A stretch of 64,000 bases of DNA from UBA6256 sp050261335. GTDB lineage: Bacteria > Bacillota > SHA-98 > UBA4971. A program made the translations under genes and the position numbers. The notes below the pieces were generated by a model that saw nothing but the letters and a program-made list of their open reading frames with translations, was not told the DNA's origin and did no database searches. The number at the start of each line of letters is the position of its first letter. The first letter of the stretch is position 1. The DNA lies in assembly GCA_050261335.1 (NCBI GenBank), contig JBLNDE010000041.1, forward strand, positions 1-64,000, written 5' to 3'. This document shows, one piece after another, positions 24,195-32,393 of this stretch.

Positions 24195-25082
24195 TTGAAG
24201 CGGGTCATGCTCGGACATGCGCGCACGCTGGTCGGTGTGGCTCTCATCGTCGCGGTTTTCTTGTGTACAGGCCCGACGGTCGCGGGTGCCTCTTCTCGAG
24301 TGCTCAAGCAGGGCATGAGGGGTGACGACGTGCTGCGGCTCCAGCAGGTCCTCGCCGGCCTCGGATTCTACGGCGGCGAGTGCGACGGAGTGTTCGGGGA
24401 CCGCACGCTGCGGGCGGTAAAGGCCTTTCAACGGGAGCGCGGCCTCGATGCCGACGGCGTTGTGGGACGATCAACGTGGGACCGCCTTGAAACCGAATTC
24501 GAGAAGGCCCGGGTGAAAACATACGTCGTGCGGCCGGGGGACAGCCTGTGGGTCATAGCCAGGAAGTTCGACGTGAGTGTCGAGGATATCGTCCGGGCCA
24601 ATGACATCCAGAACCCATCCTCGGTCAGGGTCGGGCAGGAGGTGCGGATCCCGGGGGCCGGGGGCGCTCCGTCGAGAGGTGGACGCGCCTCCGTGGAGGT
24701 CCTCCACTGGGATGGGGTGAAGTCCATCTTCAGATCGTACGCCACCGTGGTGGATGTCCGTACCGGTCTCGCGTTCCGCGTGAAGCGACGGGGAGGTCAT
24801 TTCCACGTCGATGCTGAGCCCGTCAGCACGGATGATACGGCGATCATGAAGAGGATCTACAGAGGCCGGTGGAGCTGGGAGCGGCGGCCGATCATAGTGG
24901 AGGTGGCGGGGAGGCGAATCGCGGCCTCCATGAACGGGATGCCCCATGGCGCCGAGTCGCTGCGGGACAACGGCTTCCCGGGTCACTTCTGCATTCACTT
25001 CGCCGGCAGCAGACTGCACGGCTCCGGCAAGATGGACCCTGATCACCAGGCGTGCGTCCGCGAGGCGGCCGCAAGCGACTGA
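24195..25082 (+). CDS. Secreted peptidoglycan-binding/LysM protein with a conserved His/Cys-rich C-terminal domain
   Basis: A 295-residue exported cell-wall protein. Residues 1-31 are a signal peptide (VGVALIVAVFLCTGPTVAGA). Residues about 36-95 are a PG_binding_1 domain (LKQGMRGDDVLRLQQVLAGL, CDGVFGDRTLRAVKAFQ). Residues about 108-153 are a LysM domain (YVVRPGDSLWVIARKFDV, VGQEVRIPG). Residues about 165-295 form a domain I know from clostridial proteins but cannot name, with NGMPHG, GHFCIHFAGSRLHG and DPDHQACV. Its His, Cys, Asp and Gln pattern suggests an enzyme, perhaps acting on cell wall. Start TTG 24195 follows AGGGGGCGA (24181-24189). Confidence 0.85.
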   Translation: MKRVMLGHARTLVGVALIVAVFLCTGPTVAGASSRVLKQGMRGDDVLRLQQVLAGLGFYGGECDGVFGDRTLRAVKAFQRERGLDADGVVGRSTWDRLETEFEKARVKTYVVRPGDSLWVIARKFDVSVEDIVRANDIQNPSSVRVGQEVRIPGAGGAPSRGGRASVEVLHWDGVKSIFRSYATVVDVRTGLAFRVKRRGGHFHVDAEPVSTDDTAIMKRIYRGRWSWERRPIIVEVAGRRIAASMNGMPHGAESLRDNGFPGHFCIHFAGSRLHGSGKMDPDHQACVREAAASD

Positions 25083-25109
25083 CGGCAGGCCCAGCATATT
25101 CGGTTTTTC

Positions 25110-25138
25110 TTGACGCCAGGGATGCCCTGGCTTATAAT
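25110..25138 (+). promoter_or_regulatory. Promoter of ylbN-rpmF with a palindrome in the spacer
   Basis: TTGACG (25110-25115) and TATAAT (25133-25138) are 17 bases apart. The spacer is almost entirely the palindrome CCAGGGATGCCCTGG (25117-25131), which could be a repressor site or the hairpin of a terminator for the preceding gene. Confidence 0.82.
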
Positions 25139-25167
25139 TTGACTTGTTGTGCGGGAGCGTGCTCGCC

Positions 25168-25728
25168 GTGCGGATCGATATCTCGACCATCAAGGACACC
25201 AAGGGCGCCAGCGTCGAGGTGGAGCTGTGCGTGAGCGTCGGGAGCCTGGGGGCCGCCGGGAGAGAGCTTGTGGCCTCGGGTCCTGTCAGGGTGCGGGCGA
25301 GGGTCACGAACACGGGCCACGGCGCCATGCTCGTCCAGGGAAGGGCGACGGCGTCTCTCAGGGCCACGTGCGATCGGTGCCTTGCCCCGTTCGACCTCGG
25401 CGTTGAGTCCGAATTCGAGCAGCAATACAGGAACGGGCGAAACGACGGGCGTCCGTGGCAGACCGCGGGCGGTGACCACACCGGGCAGGATGGGCGCGAG
25501 TATCACGGCGATTTCATCGATATCGGGCCTGAGGTGAGGGAGAGCCTCTCGCTGGCCATTCCCATGAAGCTTGTGTGCAGCGAGGAGTGCAGGGGGTTGT
25601 GCCCTTCCTGCGGCAGGAACCTCAACGAGGGGCTGTGCGATTGCCCCGCCGCACCGGGTGATATGCGTCTTGCGGCTCTTCTTGACATCGGTTTCCGTGA
25701 GAACGGGAAAGCGGACAGCAAGGATTAA
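25168..25728 (+). CDS. DUF177 protein (YceD/YlbN)
   Basis: A 186-residue DUF177 protein; relatives are linked to 23S rRNA accumulation and are encoded immediately before rpmF. Four Cys in two pairs are visible: CDRC in LRATCDRCLAPFDL, and the C-terminal CSEECRGLCPSCGRNLNEGLC pattern, suggesting metal binding. A Gly/Asp-rich linker (about residues 92-112) separates the halves. Start GTG 25168 follows GGGAGCG (25153-25159) at eight bases; GTG 25159 and TTG 25144 upstream are alternatives. 26 bases before rpmF. Confidence 0.88.
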   Translation: MRIDISTIKDTKGASVEVELCVSVGSLGAAGRELVASGPVRVRARVTNTGHGAMLVQGRATASLRATCDRCLAPFDLGVESEFEQQYRNGRNDGRPWQTAGGDHTGQDGREYHGDFIDIGPEVRESLSLAIPMKLVCSEECRGLCPSCGRNLNEGLCDCPAAPGDMRLAALLDIGFRENGKADSKD

Positions 25729-25754
25729 CCATTCGTAACAGGAGTGGAGCGGAA

Positions 25755-25958
25755 ATGGCCAACCCCAAAGGTAGATTCGGCAAGTCGAGGACGAGGAAGC
25801 GCCGGGCCACGTGGAAGATCGAGACCCCGGCGCTCGCAAGGTGCCCCAAGTGCCACGCGACGAAGATGCCGCACCGGGTGTGCCCTGCGTGTGGATACTA
25901 CGACGGGCGCGAGGTCGTGGCCGTCGAGGAAGAGAAGAAAAAGAAGAAGGAAGCGTAG
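25755..25958 (+). CDS. rpmF: 50S ribosomal protein L32
   Basis: A 67-residue large-subunit protein. The N-terminus MANPKGRFGKSRTRKRRATW and the zinc-binding pairs CPKC and CPAC (with MPHRVCPACGYYDGREV) are typical. The tail is Lys-rich (EEEKKKKKEA). The start ATG has GGAGCGGAA upstream. Cotranscribed with the DUF177 gene, as in most bacteria. In many genomes the fapR/plsX genes follow, as here. Confidence 0.96.
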   Translation: MANPKGRFGKSRTRKRRATWKIETPALARCPKCHATKMPHRVCPACGYYDGREVVAVEEEKKKKKEA

Positions 25959-25990
25959 GCTCCCCTGCGGGCTCAATCGCAAGCTGAGAA

Positions 25991-26126
25991 GGCGCGAAGC
26001 CGCGAAGTTCGGCCGAGATCCCCTGGAAGGCCTGTCCCATGTTCCGCCTTGGGCGTTGATGGGCGTGCCTCCAGGGGTTTCGTCGTTTACAGGTCGCGCC
26101 GCTTCGCCGCTTCGCTGCTTGGCTGC
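25991..26126. repeat. Long imperfect inverted repeat between rpmF and fapR
   Basis: ATCCCCTGGAAGGC (26018-26031) faces GCCTCCAGGGGT (26067-26078), with CCCAT/ATGGG inside. Outside, GCGCGAAGCCGCGAAG (25993-26008) faces CGCCGCTTCGCCGCTTCGC (about 26097-26115). Together they could form one long hairpin of about 125 nt. The right arm continues into a run of CTTCG-type repeats to about 26131. It may terminate rpmF transcription, but there is no U-tract. Confidence 0.6.
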
Positions 26127-26140
26127 TTCGCATTTCGGGC

Positions 26141-26191
26141 TTGCAAACGTCCCACGGGCCATTGTATACTGGATTAGCAGCAGATGCTAAT
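26141..26191 (+). promoter_or_regulatory. fapR operon promoter with FapR operator
   Basis: TTGCAA (26141-26146) and TATACT (26165-26170) are 18 bases apart. Immediately downstream lies the palindrome ATTAGCAGCAGATGCTAAT (26173-26191), matching the FapR operator layout (ATTAGNANC...TNCTAAT). It covers the predicted RNA start, so FapR should repress its own operon and be released by malonyl-CoA or malonyl-ACP. Confidence 0.88.
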
Positions 26192-26229
26192 AGGTGGTCC
26201 TAAAGAGGAGCGGGGAGAGATAGCTCAAG

Positions 26230-26844
26230 TTGGGCGCAAGACCAGGCAAGCCTGAGCGCCACCGGCGGCTCAGAGGACTCCTCGAGGGAGACCCGTTCAT
26301 CACCGACAGGGAGCTTGCAGAGGCGCTGGGCGTCAGCGTTCAGACCATCCGCCTCGACAGGCTCGAGCTCGGGATCCCCGAAGCGCGCGAGCGCACCCGG
26401 AGAGTGGCTGAAGAGGCCACGAAGAACGTGCGGTCGGTGATGACCGGCGAAGTCATAGGGGAACTCACGCACCTGTCCCTCCGGGAAGAAGGCGTCTCTG
26501 TCCTCGAGACCACCGCCGACATGGCCTTCAGGCGCACCGGCATCGTCAGGGGACACCACATCTTTGCCCAGGCCAACTCCCTCGCCGTTGCGCTGGTCGA
26601 TGCCGAGGTGGCGCTCACAGGCACGGCGTCCATAAGGTTTCTCCGCCCCGTGCGTGCGGGCGCGAGACTCGTGGCGAGGGCCAGGGTGACGGAGCGGGCG
26701 GGCAGGAGATATCACGTGGACGTGGTCTCGCAGGTTGCGGGCGAGGACGTATTCAGGGGCGAATTCGTGGTGTTTGCCGTGGACCCCTCGCCCAGGGAGG
26801 CCAGGGTCGAAGGAGGAAGCGTGGATGGTGAGGATCGCCCTTGA
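26230..26844 (+). CDS. fapR: Fatty acid biosynthesis transcriptional repressor FapR
   Basis: Malonyl-CoA-responsive repressor of lipid synthesis (204 aa). The N-terminal helix-turn-helix reads ITDRELAEALGVSVQTIRLDRLELGIPE. A linker helix and a hotdog-fold effector domain follow (FRRTGIVRGHHIFAQANSLAVAL, TASIRFLRPVRAG). The hotdog lacks thioesterase catalysis in this family. Start TTG 26230 lies about ten bases after GGGGAGAG. Its operator is in its own promoter. The end overlaps plsX by 20 bases. Confidence 0.95.
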   Translation: MGARPGKPERHRRLRGLLEGDPFITDRELAEALGVSVQTIRLDRLELGIPEARERTRRVAEEATKNVRSVMTGEVIGELTHLSLREEGVSVLETTADMAFRRTGIVRGHHIFAQANSLAVALVDAEVALTGTASIRFLRPVRAGARLVARARVTERAGRRYHVDVVSQVAGEDVFRGEFVVFAVDPSPREARVEGGSVDGEDRP

Positions 26845-27853
26845 TGCCATGGGAGGAGACCGCGCCCCAGGGGAGATCGTCGGCGGCGCCGTGCTGGCAG
26901 CGAAGGAGCTTGGCGTCGAGATAGTGCTTGTGGGCGACAGGGAGAGGATCGAGGAGAGGCTTGCCGCGCTGGGCAGCGAAGGGCGGCCCACGATATCGGT
27001 GGTCCACTCCGGCAGCGTGGTGCCCATGGACGAGCATCATCCGGTGGACGCCCTGCGCAGAATGCGCGACGCATCCGTGCTGGTCGCATCGGAGCTGGTG
27101 GCGAAGGGTGAGGCGGAAGCGATGGTGTCGGCAGGCAACACGGGTGCCGCCATGATCGCCGCCATCATGAGGCAGAAGCGCATAGGAGGCGTGGACAGGC
27201 CGGCCATAGCCACGGTATTCCCAACCACGACCGGATACTGCCTCCTCATCGACGGAGGCGCCAACTCCGAGTGCAGGCCGCATCACGTTCTGAGCTTCGC
27301 CCAGATGGGGGCGGCGTACGCGAGAAGCGTCATGGCAAGGCCCGAGCCCGCAATTGGGCTCCTCAGCAACGGCGAAGAGGAGACCAAGGGTACGGAGCTC
27401 GTGATCGCGTCCCACGAACTCCTTCGGAAATCAGGTCTGAATTTCATCGGCAACATCGAGGCGAAGGACATCCCGTTTGGCAGGGCCGACGTCGTCGTGA
27501 CAGACGGGTTCACGGGCAACATCGTGTTGAAGCTGGCCGAGGGCGTTGGCGAGGCCATCGTGTCCATGCTGAAGGAGTCCATAAGCAGGAGCCCCGTTTA
27601 CAAGATAGGAGCCCTTCTTGCGCGCCCAGCGCTGAAGGCGCTCGCCAGGCGGATGGATTACTCGGAGTATGGAGGTGCCCCGCTTCTCGGAGTGAACGGC
27701 GTGACGGTCATAGCGCACGGTCGATCCGGGGCGAAGGCCATCAAGAACGCGATACGCACTGCGAAGGCGGCGTGCGAGGCTGGAATCGCGGATGCCATTG
27801 CAGCGGCGATCGGAGCCGGAGCGCACAAGGGAGGAAACGATAGTGCAATCTAG
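26825..27853 (+). CDS. plsX: Phosphate acyltransferase PlsX
   Basis: Makes acyl-phosphate from acyl-ACP, the first step of phospholipid synthesis with PlsY (342 aa, peripheral membrane). Recognised from RIALDAMGGDRAPGEIVGGA, SAGNTGAAMIAA, LIDGGANSECRP, EEETKGTEL, NIEAKDIPFGRADVVVTDGF (20 residues shown in parts) and GVNGVTVIAHGRS. Start ATG 26825 follows AAGGAGG; GTG 26828 is an alternative. Translationally coupled to fapR and fabH (overlaps of 20 and 11 bases). Confidence 0.97.
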   Translation: MVRIALDAMGGDRAPGEIVGGAVLAAKELGVEIVLVGDRERIEERLAALGSEGRPTISVVHSGSVVPMDEHHPVDALRRMRDASVLVASELVAKGEAEAMVSAGNTGAAMIAAIMRQKRIGGVDRPAIATVFPTTTGYCLLIDGGANSECRPHHVLSFAQMGAAYARSVMARPEPAIGLLSNGEEETKGTELVIASHELLRKSGLNFIGNIEAKDIPFGRADVVVTDGFTGNIVLKLAEGVGEAIVSMLKESISRSPVYKIGALLARPALKALARRMDYSEYGGAPLLGVNGVTVIAHGRSGAKAIKNAIRTAKAACEAGIADAIAAAIGAGAHKGGNDSAI

Positions 27854-28862
27854 TGTGCAGGCCCTGCGGGGAGCCGGCATCGCGGGGACGGGCGCTTGCG
27901 TGCCTGAACGCGTGCTCACCAACTTCGACCTGGAGAAGATGGTGGACACGAGCGATGAATGGATAGTGGAGCGCACCGGGATCAGGGAGAGACGGATCGC
28001 GCGGAACGGAGAGGTGACCTCGGACCTGGCGGCGCAGGCCGCAGCAGCCGCCCTGGACGATGCCGGGGTGAGCGCCGGGGAGGTTGACCTCATCATAGTG
28101 GCGACGGTGACGCCGGACATGCCGTTTCCATCGTGCGCGTGCGTGGTGCAGGCGAAGATCGGGGCGACGAATGCGGCTGCTTTCGATATCGGAGCGGGTT
28201 GCACAGGGTTCGTGTACGCGCTTTCGTTGGCGCATGACCTGGTGGCAGCGGGCAGGTACAGCAACGTCCTCGTCATCGGTGCCGAGACCCTGTCCCGGAT
28301 AACGAACTGGCGTGACCGCAATACCTGTGTGCTCTTCGGGGACGGAGCCGGAGCAGCGCTCGTGAGGCCGCTCGAACGCAGCGACGGACTCCTTGCGTTC
28401 GTCCTCGGAGCGGACGGGGCCCGGGGTGAGGTGCTCACCCTGCCGGCTGGCGGGTCGGCCCACCCGGCATCCCATGACACGGTGGACCAGGGCATGCATT
28501 ACATCCACATGCAGGGGAACCAGGTATACAGGTTCGCGGTGAGGATCATGGTGGAGGCGACACGACAGGTTCTCGAGAGAGCGGGGCTCGCGGAGGGCGA
28601 CATCGACGTCGTCGTCCCTCATCAGGCCAACCAGAGGCTCATCGAGCTCGCGGCCGAGCGGCTCGGATCCCCTGAGAAAGTGTATTCGAACGTGGCGAGG
28701 TTCGGGAACACCTCGGCCGCGTCCATTCCGATCGCGCTCGATGAAGCTTCCAGGGCCGGGAAGCTGAAGGCGGGCGACCGTGTGCTCCTTGTCGGGTTCG
28801 GGGCCGGTCTCACGTGGGGCGCCGCCATACTGCGCTGGTGCAAGGATGAGTTTCATGCATAA
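27843..28862 (+). CDS. fabH: 3-oxoacyl-ACP synthase III
   Basis: Starts fatty acid chains by condensing acyl-CoA with malonyl-ACP (339 aa). Catalytic Cys in FDIGAGCTGFVYAL, His in VVPHQANQRLIEL and Asn in FGNTSAASIPIAL. N-terminus GIAGTGACVPERVLTN and DTSDEWIVERTGIRERRI are typical. Start GTG 27843 follows AGGGAGG, and the longer open frame upstream is inside plsX. In an organism with a CodY/branched-chain control network it probably uses branched-chain primers, though the sequence alone does not prove that. Confidence 0.97.
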   Translation: MQSSVQALRGAGIAGTGACVPERVLTNFDLEKMVDTSDEWIVERTGIRERRIARNGEVTSDLAAQAAAAALDDAGVSAGEVDLIIVATVTPDMPFPSCACVVQAKIGATNAAAFDIGAGCTGFVYALSLAHDLVAAGRYSNVLVIGAETLSRITNWRDRNTCVLFGDGAGAALVRPLERSDGLLAFVLGADGARGEVLTLPAGGSAHPASHDTVDQGMHYIHMQGNQVYRFAVRIMVEATRQVLERAGLAEGDIDVVVPHQANQRLIELAAERLGSPEKVYSNVARFGNTSAASIPIALDEASRAGKLKAGDRVLLVGFGAGLTWGAAILRWCKDEFHA

Positions 28863-29802
28863 GGTGGCCTTCGTGTTCCCGGGGCAGGGGTCCCAATATG
28901 CCGGCATGGGTCGGGATCTGGCTTCGCGATACCCGGAGGCGAGGCGGGTCTTCGACGAGGCCGACAGGGTCCTCGGGTTTTCCGTATCAGAGATGTGTTT
29001 TCAAGGGTCGCCTGACGACCTGGCCCTTACCCGGAACACCCAGCCCGCGGTGCTCGCGACGAGCGTGGCCGTGTTCGAGGTGCTGAGAGCCCTGGGAGTC
29101 CGGCCAGGCATAGTCGCCGGGCACAGCCTGGGAGAGTACTCGGCTCTCGTGGCTGCAGGTTCCCTGGGGTTCGCGGAGGCGCTTCGCCTGGTGAGAGCGC
29201 GCGGCGACCTGATGCAGAGGGCCGTGCCGCCCGGGGTGGGAACTATGGCTGCCGTCATCGGGCTCGGGCGCGGCACGGTGGAGCGGTGCTGCAGGGCTGC
29301 CTGTGAAGCGGGTGCAGGGGAAGTCGAGCCTGCCAACTTCAACGCGCCGGATCAGATAGTGGTCTCCGGCGAGGCCGCTGCTGTCGTCAAAGCCGGGGAA
29401 CTATGCAGCGAGGCGGGCGCGCGCCGCGTGATTCCCCTCAAGGTCACCGGGCCGTTTCATTCGAGGATGATGGCGCCGGCTGCGGTCGCCTTCGAGGCCG
29501 AGCTTGCGAAGGTGGAGATGCTGGACCCCACCGTACCCTGTGTGTGCAACGTGACCGGTCGGGCTGCCCGGAGCGCGCCCGAGGTGCGGGCCCTGCTTGC
29601 GCGGCAGATGTGCTCACCTGTATTGTGGGAGGAGTCGGTGAGGTTCATGTGGCAGGCTGGGGCCAGGGTGTTCGTGGAGGTCGGCCCCGGCAAGGCACTC
29701 GCCGGCCTTGTCAGGCGGATTGTGCCCGAGGCGGCGGTAGTCGCAGCTGAGGCCTCGGCGCCTCTGGAAGATACGCTTGAATTCGTCGAGGGGGTCCTGT
29801 AA
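28855..29802 (+). CDS. fabD: Malonyl-CoA:ACP transacylase
   Basis: Transfers malonyl from CoA to acyl carrier protein (315 aa). Active Ser in GHSLGEYSALVAAG, His in VTGPFHSRMMAPA, and Gln/Arg sites in FVFPGQGSQYAGMG and LVRARGDLMQRA. Start ATG 28855 (MHKVAFVFPGQG) is preferred because AAGGATGAG (28842-28850) precedes it; ATG 28846 is possible. It overlaps fabH by eight bases. fabG follows at once, so the operon is tightly coupled. Confidence 0.96.
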   Translation: MHKVAFVFPGQGSQYAGMGRDLASRYPEARRVFDEADRVLGFSVSEMCFQGSPDDLALTRNTQPAVLATSVAVFEVLRALGVRPGIVAGHSLGEYSALVAAGSLGFAEALRLVRARGDLMQRAVPPGVGTMAAVIGLGRGTVERCCRAACEAGAGEVEPANFNAPDQIVVSGEAAAVVKAGELCSEAGARRVIPLKVTGPFHSRMMAPAAVAFEAELAKVEMLDPTVPCVCNVTGRAARSAPEVRALLARQMCSPVLWEESVRFMWQAGARVFVEVGPGKALAGLVRRIVPEAAVVAAEASAPLEDTLEFVEGVL

Positions 29803-29803
29803 T

Positions 29804-30547
29804 ATGAGGCTGGCGGGCAAGGTCGCCGTTGTGACCGGGGCATCCGGCGGGATAGGGCAGGCATGCGCGGAGGCGCTTGCTCGAGAAGGTGCTGACATGG
29901 CGGTGGTGGCTGGCCGTAACCTGGCCGCGGCCGAGGAGATGGCCCGCAGGATCGAAGGGATGGGCAGGCAGGCCATGGCTCTCGCTTGTGACGTCACGTC
30001 GTCCCGGGACGTGGAGGATGCCTGCGAGCGCATATGCGAGCGCTTTTCCTGCATTGACATCCTCGTGAATAACGCCGGGATACGCCGGGACAACTTTCTC
30101 ATCCGTATGACAGACGCGGAGTGGGACGACGTCCTCCGGGTGAACCTCGGAGGGGTCTTCAATTTCACTCGGGCCGTGGGCAGGAGGATGTTCCGCCGGC
30201 GGCAGGGCAGGATAATAAACATCTCTTCCGTGGCCGGCGTCATGGGTAACGCTGGCCAGGCCAACTACTCAGCGGCCAAGGCGGGCGTGATAGGCCTGAC
30301 CAGGGCCGCGGCCCGGGAACTTGCGATGCGCGGCATCACCGTGAACGCCATCGCACCAGGGCTCGTCGACGCCGGCATGACTACGTCGCTGAAGGAAGAC
30401 GTGAAGGCGAAGTTGCTCGCAGGCGTACCTCTGGGACGTCTCGGCACGGCGGATGAAGTGGCTGCCGCGTGCGTCTTCCTGGCGTCTGATGAGGCAGGCT
30501 ACATAACCGGCCAGGTCCTGTGCGTCGACGGGGGCCTGGCGATGTAG
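29804..30547 (+). CDS. fabG: 3-oxoacyl-ACP reductase
   Basis: NADPH-dependent ketoreductase of fatty acid elongation, short-chain dehydrogenase fold (247 aa). Cofactor motif VTGASGGIGQACAE, NNAG in DILVNNAGIRRDNF, catalytic Ser in NISSVAGVMGNAGQ, and YxxxK in NYSAAKAGVIG. C-terminal cofactor loop NAIAPGLVDAGMT. Start ATG 29804 lies one base after the fabD stop; GAGGGGGT is upstream. Usual length for FabG. Confidence 0.97.
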   Translation: MRLAGKVAVVTGASGGIGQACAEALAREGADMAVVAGRNLAAAEEMARRIEGMGRQAMALACDVTSSRDVEDACERICERFSCIDILVNNAGIRRDNFLIRMTDAEWDDVLRVNLGGVFNFTRAVGRRMFRRRQGRIINISSVAGVMGNAGQANYSAAKAGVIGLTRAAARELAMRGITVNAIAPGLVDAGMTTSLKEDVKAKLLAGVPLGRLGTADEVAAACVFLASDEAGYITGQVLCVDGGLAM

Positions 30548-30597
30548 CGGGCGGCCGGTCGCCGCTCAAAGGATTGTGTCAGGGGAGGTGAACGGAA

Positions 30598-30861
30598 ATG
30601 GGTGAGATGGAGCCGAGGGCGGAGGAAATCTTCGAGAAGGTCAAGAAGATCATCGTGAGAGAGGCGAAGGTGGACGAGTCGCTGGTGGCGTGGGACGCCA
30701 CGATGAACGACCTTTACGCCGACTCTGCCACCAGGATGAGCATCGGCGACGAGCTGGACCGCGAGTTCGATCTCGGGACGCTTGACGTGGAGATCGCCGA
30801 GGACACGACGGTTCAGGACATCGTCGAGTTCATCCTCGAGAAGGTCTCTGACCAGGAGTGA
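30598..30861 (+). CDS. acpP: Acyl carrier protein with an atypical prosthetic-group site
   Basis: An 87-residue acidic helical protein between fabG and fabF, the normal place for acpP. The family framework is present (IFEKVKKIIVREAKVD at the start, DTTVQDIVEFILEKV at the end). The phosphopantetheine site, normally DSLD, reads ADSATRMSIGDELD: the Ser is kept, but Leu is replaced by Ala and the following pattern differs. It may still be the main ACP, or a specialised one with acpP elsewhere. Start ATG 30598 follows GGGGAGGTG. Confidence 0.85.
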   Translation: MGEMEPRAEEIFEKVKKIIVREAKVDESLVAWDATMNDLYADSATRMSIGDELDREFDLGTLDVEIAEDTTVQDIVEFILEKVSDQE

Positions 30862-30928
30862 AATCGGCGACCGCGCCTGCGCGTGTTCGCGGGGAGGACG
30901 GGCGCGGCGTCCCGTGTGGGGTGAGGGA

Positions 30929-32170
30929 ATGAAACCGCGAGTGGTGGTGACCGGTCTTGGCGCCGTCACCCCTGTCGGAGTGGGCAAAGACGCCTTTTTC
31001 GAGGGGCTCCGGACTTCAAGGAACGGCATAGGCCGTGTCACCAGGTTCGATCCGTCGTCTTTCAGGACGCAGATGGCCGGGGAGGTGCGCGACTTCGTCG
31101 CCACGGACTTCATGACGGAGCGCGAGGCTCACCGGCTGGCCAGATTCGCGCAGTTCGCGGTGGCGGCCGCGCGGATGGCCCTTGGGGATGCCGGGCTTAC
31201 GGTGGACACGACCAACCGAGATCGCGTCGGGGTTGTGATGGGGTGTGGCATCGGGGGCCTGGAGACTCTCGAGGAACAGGTGGGGGTGCTGCACTCCGAA
31301 GGGCCGCGCCGGGTTAGCCCGTTCTTCATCCCGATGATGATCCCGAACATGGCCTCGGGCCAGGTGGCCATCCTCACGGGCGCCAGGGGACCGAACCTCA
31401 CGGTGACGACCGCATGCGCCGCCGCGACTCACGCCATCGGGGAAGCCTTCCGGACCATCCAGAGGGGCGATGCCGACGTAATGTTGGCCGGCGGCGCGGA
31501 GGCCGGCATTACACCTGCCGGGTTCGCGGGGTTCTGCTCGCTTCGGGCGATGTCTCGCAGGAACGACGAGCCGGAGAAGGCGTGCCGGCCGTTTGACAGG
31601 GGTCGTGACGGCTTTGTGATGGGGGAGGGCAGCGTGGTGCTGGTCCTCGAAAGCCTGGAGCATGCGAGAAGGCGTGGTGCGCTTCCATGCGCCGAGGTCG
31701 CGGGATACGGTGCGAGCGACGACGCGTACCATATCGTTGAGCCGGACCCCGGGGGCGAGGGCGCACTCCTTGCGATGCAGAGGGCGCTCCTGGACGCAGG
31801 TCTTTCTCCTGCCGACGTGGATTACATCAACGCCCACGGTACCTCGACACCCCTCAACGACAGGTGCGAGACCCTTGCTATCAAGAACCTGTTCGGGCCC
31901 GGGGCGACGAAGGTGGCGATAAGCTCGACCAAGTCCATGACAGGGCACCTGCTCGGCGCAGCTGGCGGGGTGGGGGCGGCCGCGTGCGTATTCGCCATCA
32001 CCACCGGCATCGTCCCTGCGACCATCAACTATGAGGAGCCGGACCCCGACTGCGACCTCGATTACGTGCCCAACGTGGCGCGCAGGGCCCAGGTGGACGT
32101 GGCGATGTCCAACTCGTTCGGGTTCGGTGGACACAACGGTGTGGTCGTTCTGAAGAGATACGAGCGCTAG
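30929..32170 (+). CDS. fabF: 3-oxoacyl-ACP synthase II
   Basis: Condenses acyl-ACP with malonyl-ACP during elongation (413 aa). Catalytic Cys in TVTTACAAATHAIG, His residues in INAHGTSTPLND and KSMTGHLLGAAGGVG, plus the gating region SNSFGFGGHNGV. Start ATG 30929 with GGGGTGAGG just upstream. It ends the fab part of the operon; no enoyl reductase (fabI/K/L) or dehydratase (fabZ) gene lies in the window. The following 223 bases show nothing clear before rnc. Confidence 0.97.
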   Translation: MKPRVVVTGLGAVTPVGVGKDAFFEGLRTSRNGIGRVTRFDPSSFRTQMAGEVRDFVATDFMTEREAHRLARFAQFAVAAARMALGDAGLTVDTTNRDRVGVVMGCGIGGLETLEEQVGVLHSEGPRRVSPFFIPMMIPNMASGQVAILTGARGPNLTVTTACAAATHAIGEAFRTIQRGDADVMLAGGAEAGITPAGFAGFCSLRAMSRRNDEPEKACRPFDRGRDGFVMGEGSVVLVLESLEHARRRGALPCAEVAGYGASDDAYHIVEPDPGGEGALLAMQRALLDAGLSPADVDYINAHGTSTPLNDRCETLAIKNLFGPGATKVAISSTKSMTGHLLGAAGGVGAAACVFAITTGIVPATINYEEPDPDCDLDYVPNVARRAQVDVAMSNSFGFGGHNGVVVLKRYER

Positions 32171-32393
32171 GGCGGATGGGCGAAGTTCGCTCCGCTCTCT
32201 GCGATGGCACACCGTGGCCGGTCGCCGCCGCCCTGCTGCGCGGGGACAGCCAGGAGAGTGTGCGGGTGGAATCCGCCCCAGAGACAAAGGACGGATCAGA
32301 GCATATTCGTCGGGACAACGACATGAAGCATGAGACGGGGGAGGCTGGGGACGCTCTGGCCTCCCCTCTCTGCGCCGGGAGGGGCATATCGTC

